A stretch of 64,000 nucleotides of DNA from Pogona vitticeps. Taxonomy: Eukaryota > Chordata > Lepidosauria > Squamata > Agamidae. Shown piece after piece: positions 59,355 to 64,000 of the stretch. The stretch is from NCBI RefSeq assembly GCF_051106095.1, contig NC_135786.1, positions 202,927,501 through 202,991,500 of the forward strand. The letters run 5' to 3'. The translations under genes were made by a program, and so were the position numbers. The first letter of the stretch is position 1. Every line of letters starts with the position of its first letter. The notes under the pieces are model-generated. The model worked only from the letters and a program-made list of their open reading frames with translations, made no database searches and was not told the DNA's origin.

Positions 59355-62300
59355 CATGTGTAAAAAAATTCAAATGTTCATTCATGGAAAGCAAATTGCA
59401 ACTGAAACTGGCAACAGGATCTCACCAAGAGTGCAAATGCATTGAAATTTATTCACACACCCCTCCCGTTTGGTCCTATTTTGTCCCACTTTGAGGACAG
59501 TTAAATTCAATATATTTCCCAAGACTACATGATGTAGAACCAGTCATGAACAGTAATCTAGCCTTTTTCATTAACCACTCAGACTTTAGTTCATTAGCAG
59601 GGGCTTTCCCCCCAGTTTTTTGGGAAGCAGTTTCATTTTGTTTTCTAGCATGTGTGACTGCCTGTCATCCCAAACAAACAGTGGCATATATGTCCTAAAC
59701 TGACATTGACAGTGACAAATACTCTGCAGGGTGTGGCATGGCAGCACCGTTTGCAGCTCGCCTGGCCAGATATAATGGCTGTGTAGACCTAGGAGGACTT
59801 CTTAAGTGCTCTATTACAAGTCCAGAATAGTTCAAATTGTTTCCCTTTTCTCTTTTCCAATCTGGGCAGGTTAACCATTGTTCTACACTGTTTGTAACCC
59901 AGGATTCCAGCTTCCTCTTCTTGTTTTAGTCTCTGTTAATGGTGAAAAGAAGTGTAGGGATGAGAGGAAGGGCAGAGAGGTGGTGGTGGTGGAAACAGGA
60001 TGGTACAAATGACAGAGGAGGTTAAGAATTGCAGCAATTTGGGGTCCATCTGCTCTCTTGCCTTGAAATTACCTGAGATAAGTGAGCATTTTCCATGTGA
60101 ATGGAAACATCAGCCAAAATGCTATTCAAATGGTCCTTTTGCCCCAGAAGAACTCTGAACCTGGGACAGCCACTTTGTCTAGTCACACCCTAAATATCTA
60201 TTGCCAAGAAATAACTGGCAGATGTCTCTACCAGGATCCAGATATCTCTTTCCCCTGTATGAACTCCTGGTTACAAGCCAGAGGAAAAAAATCTAGTTAT
60301 AACACATACTGTGCATGTGAGCAGACTATGGTTTAAATCACATTTTGGAGCCCTGGCAGCATGGTGTGGTTTGCCCTATTCGCTGGTGATCAGATGACAT
60401 ACTGCAGAATGTGAACCAGCCTAACCCTTCTCTATGCCCTGGTCTAGACCTTTTCAGTCCAGCAAAGCAAAGCTTATATCATCGTCAAATTGCCCTCCGA
60501 GATACAGTGTCTAAAGCATATATGAGGAAAGGTTGAACATTTGATGTTAGCTTAATAAAGAAAAGATGCCTCTTGTCAGGAAAAAGAGTGATGCAGAACT
60601 TGAAACAAATGGTTTCATATATTAATTCTGCCTGCCTGCCTGCGCGCATGCGTGTGTGTGTGCATGCATGCCATCAGAGATCAGCCTATCCACTGAACCA
60701 CATTGGGTATCATATAAATTGCTACCATTGCTCAGTTAGTCCTTATGAAACTCTTTGCATTCTGGTTGATCTCTATGGTTCTATTACAGTTTTGCATCAG
60801 GTAAGAATACAAGAGGAGATACGCTGTACTAAAGATCTAGCAAAACTTGTCTGAGAGGGCATACACATATATGTGCGTATATTCACATATATTTTGTGCT
60901 TTCTTTGTAATAATTTGTGCATTCATTGTCTTAATTATATGCAGTGACAGTAAAAGAGAATTGGAAGATTCATTTATTCATTCATTTAGGATGGGAAGTG
61001 TTGCAGAATTTCTGGTAAAATTCCTTTTGCTGTGCAGTAAGTAGAAGTAAAGAGATAGTAAAAAGACACACAGAGGAAAATAGCTACATGTTCACCCATT
61101 TTTTATTTAACTGGTGCTTAAAGTCTCAATAACCTACTCTGAGACATTCGTAGGAGAAAGAATAAAAATATTTCTTGCTTGAAATTAAGACTTGTGTATG
61201 CTGCTTTCTTTACTGCCCCATAATGAGCAACCAACTGAACAGATCAACAGTAAATAAACAACTGCAACCAACCCAGGAAGGAGAGCGAACACTCAGCAGA
61301 GAGGCAGAGTTCTTTTTGAATTTAAAGGCTAGAAGCAATGAACAATCACCTCAGCCTAGAAAAGTTCCTTCCAATCAAACAAAATATAGACAGTATGTGA
61401 AACTGCAAACAACCCCAGCAGGTAGATCTTAGTAATTTAACCTGTTTTCAAGGAATGATAATTTTTAATCCTGGAGAACCACCTACAACTGATATTAGCC
61501 AACAAAGCTAGGAAAAAGCTGCTTTTGCTGTAGAAGAGACCCTATACATGCAATTAATATATTTTATATTGAAGAGTGCTTCTAGTTCAATTAATCTGAG
61601 TTCTACACAGGCATAACATGAAGAACAACCACATTAAAATCTGACAAGCAGAAAATTACCCATATAATGTCAATGGTTTTGTGCATGTAAAACATGTTAG
61701 TAGAATTAGGATTCAGAGAGTTAACATACTTGAACTTCTTGATTCGCAGGGAGTTTACTTTTAAGTAGAAGTAATATAATGAGTTGCTGAAACCATGTAT
61801 TCCTAAGCAATGACGGGGAGCCAAAAATCATCCTACTACTGCTCAGTTTAGGATAGCTTTAGGATACTATTTCATTCGCTTTTCTTAAATGTAAATTTCC
61901 AAAGTCTGGGATGGATAGTGATATCATCTGCCACAGCCAACCAAGTCTCTCCTGTTCCTTCTCTACTTGCTGAAAGCCTTCGTTTAACAGGGTGGGGAAA
62001 ATGGATTGTCCCAACAGCAATATATTATTGTGGGTTATCTCTTTTGTATTGGGGAAAATATGTATGCACTCACACATGTATACTTTGTGGGTGTAGCTGT
62101 CAGAACTATAATAAAGAGTGGCTTCATTCCAGTATACCACCAGTTTTATGTTACTGCCATGGGCCTTTTTATTTCATTGACATGTCATTTGGTAGGGATA
62201 ATAGAGCCTATAAAAGCTCATCACCTAGTCACCCATATGCACCAGTAATGCAAACATATGCTCCAGGATTGTAGCCAATTAGTGGACACAGAAATAGGCT

Positions 62301-62665
62301 TCCTGTCTCTAGTATGCATTGTATTGAGTGAGAAAAGCAGATTTACTTCTGCCAGGCCAGCTAGAAAAACCCTTGTCAGATTTGCCACATATAATAAGGT
62401 TTGCTGTCATTGAAATTTTGGAATCTGATTTATTATGCTTAAGAGGAAAAAGAAGGGGCATAGGTTAAGTTGATAGAGATAATTTTTGGTAAGAAAAGAA
62501 ATTTGTTTTCATTTATAGGCTAATTCCTATAGCATGGTATGGTGTTGCCTGTAGAATCTCAATGAATATGGTGTAGGACAGTGTTGCTAGTTGTGCTTCC
62601 AACAACAGCCTATTTAAATAAAATTAAACCTGAAAGCTACAGTGCTAAAAGAAGGGGCATCTTAT
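59355..62665. other. upstream flank without recognisable genes
   Basis: Only short simple repeats (GTGTGTGTG near 60650, GGTGGTGGT near 59980). No supported gene. Confidence 0.45.
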
Positions 62666-62670
62666 CTATT

Positions 62671-64000
62671 GTTGTTGTTTAGTCATTAAATCATGTCTGA
62701 CTCTTCATGACCCCATGGACCAGAGCGCGCCAGGCCCTCCTGTCTTCTACTGCCTCCCGGAGTTTGGTCAAATTCAGTTTGTAGCTTCGATGATACTGTC
62801 CAATTATCTCTTCCTCTGTCATCCCCTTCTCCTCTTGCCTTCACACTTTCCCAACATCAGGGGCTTTTCCAGGGAGTCTTCTCCAGATGTTTTTCTGGAA
62901 CTCTCTGGCTTTCTCCATAATCCAGCACATGTTACCAATTTGGTTTCTAGTTCCTTTGCCCCTTCGAAATCCAGCTTCTAATTCTGGGAGTTCTCAGTCC
63001 GCATACTGCTGAAAGCTTACCTTGTAGGATTTTGAGCATAACCTTTCTAGGGTGTGAAATTAGTGCAAATGCATGGTAGTTGGAGCATTCTTTGGCAATG
63101 GCCTTCTTTGGGATTGGGATGTACTGTAGACTGATCTTTTCCAATCCTCTGGCCAATGCTGAGTTGTCCAAACTTGCCAGCATATGGAGTGTAGAACCTT
63201 AACAGCGTCATCTTTTAAGATTGTAAATAGCTCAACTGGAATACCATCACCTCCACTGGCCTTGTTTATTTATTTATTCTATTTATTCTAATGACCACTT
63301 GTTGTTAGCCATGCTTTCTAAGGCCAACTTGACTTCACCTTCCAGGATGTCTGGCTTGAGGTCAGCAACCACACAATCTGGGTTGTCTGGGACATCCAAA
63401 TCTTTCTGGTATAATTCCTTTGTGTATTCTTGCCACCTCTTCTTGATGTCTTCTGCTTCTGTGAGGTCCCTACCATTTTTGTCCTTTATCATGTCCATCT
63501 TTGCACAAAATGTTCCTTTAATATCTCCAGTTTTCTTGAACAGATCTCTGTTTTTTCACTTTCTATTATTTTCATCTATATCTTTGGACTGTTCATTTAA
63601 GAAGGCCCTCTTGTCTCTCCTTGATATATTTTGGAATTCTGCATTCAATCTTCTGTAACTTTCCCTGTCTCCCTTGCATTTTTCCCTTCTCCTCTCTGCT
63701 ATTTGTAAGGCCTCATGGACAGCCACTTTGCTTTCTTGCATTTCCTATTCTTTGAGATGGTATTTTTGCTGCCTCCTGTACAATGTTACGAGCCCCCAGC
63801 CATAGTTCTACAGGCACTCTGTCCACCAAATCTAATTCCTTAAACCTGTTCTTCACTTCCACTGTGTATTCATAAGGGATTTGGTTTAGATTATACCTGA
63901 CTAGCCCAGTGGTTTTTCCTACTTTCTTCAGTTTAAGCTTGAGTTTTGCTTATGATCAGAGCCACAATAAGCTCCAGGTCTTGTTTTTGCTAACTGTTAT
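62671..64000 (-). mobile_element. RTE-BovB LINE, internally deleted, runs off the right edge
   Basis: The 3' terminus (62671-62884) is joined directly to the middle of ORF2 (FQKN-type RT start at 62886). It then extends through IPIPKKAIAKECSNYHAFAL (~63115), MDMIKDKNGRDLTEAEDIKK and EYTKELYQKDLDVPDNPDCV (63283-63498) and the preceding linker AERRREKCKGDRESYRRLNA (63556-63741). About 1 kb of the RT and C-terminus is missing at the junction. Confidence 0.9.

Overview
This is vertebrate nuclear DNA, most likely from a lizard or other squamate. The evidence is one intron-rich vertebrate gene embedded in dense, diverse repeats typical of squamates: RTE-BovB, L2-like and CR1 LINEs, Penelope-like retroelements, several tRNA-derived SINEs with LINE-like tails, hAT- and pogo/Tigger-like MITEs, and long AT-rich microsatellites. 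The species cannot be named from the sequence.

The only host protein-coding gene I can support is TRPA1, on the minus strand. Its start codon is at 48400-48398 and its stop at 13773-13771. I resolved 27 coding exons with GT/AG borders and matching phases. They sum to 3339 bases, or 1112 codons plus a stop, against 1119 residues in human. The protein has about 16 ankyrin repeats (exons 2-14), the cysteine-rich linker that senses electrophiles (exons 15-18), S1-S6 with the pore (exons 19-23), the TRP-like helix (exon 24) and a C-terminal coiled coil (exons 26-27). The reading frame is intact. The residue aligned with human Cys621, the main electrophile-reactive cysteine, is phenylalanine here.

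Layout: 1-13.7 kb is gene-free flank beyond the TRPA1 3' end, with a nested-palindrome element (about 2.0-2.45 kb), an L2-like LINE (3.4-5.5 kb), a BovB 3' end (9.6-10.0 kb) and SINEs. 13.77-48.4 kb is TRPA1, whose introns carry most of the repeats. These include four Penelope-derived elements, two of them short palindromes flanked by 11-12 bp target duplications and carrying hammerhead-ribozyme-like cores on both strands. 48.0-48.9 kb is a GC/CpG-rich 5' region. 48.9-64 kb is upstream flank with a MITE next to a U2 snRNA fragment, a 3.2 kb hAT-like element split by a BovB insertion (50.9-54.1 kb), a SINE, and an internally deleted BovB running off the right edge.

I found no bacterial-type operons, CRISPR arrays, tRNA or rRNA genes, and no retroviral or other capsid-bearing element.
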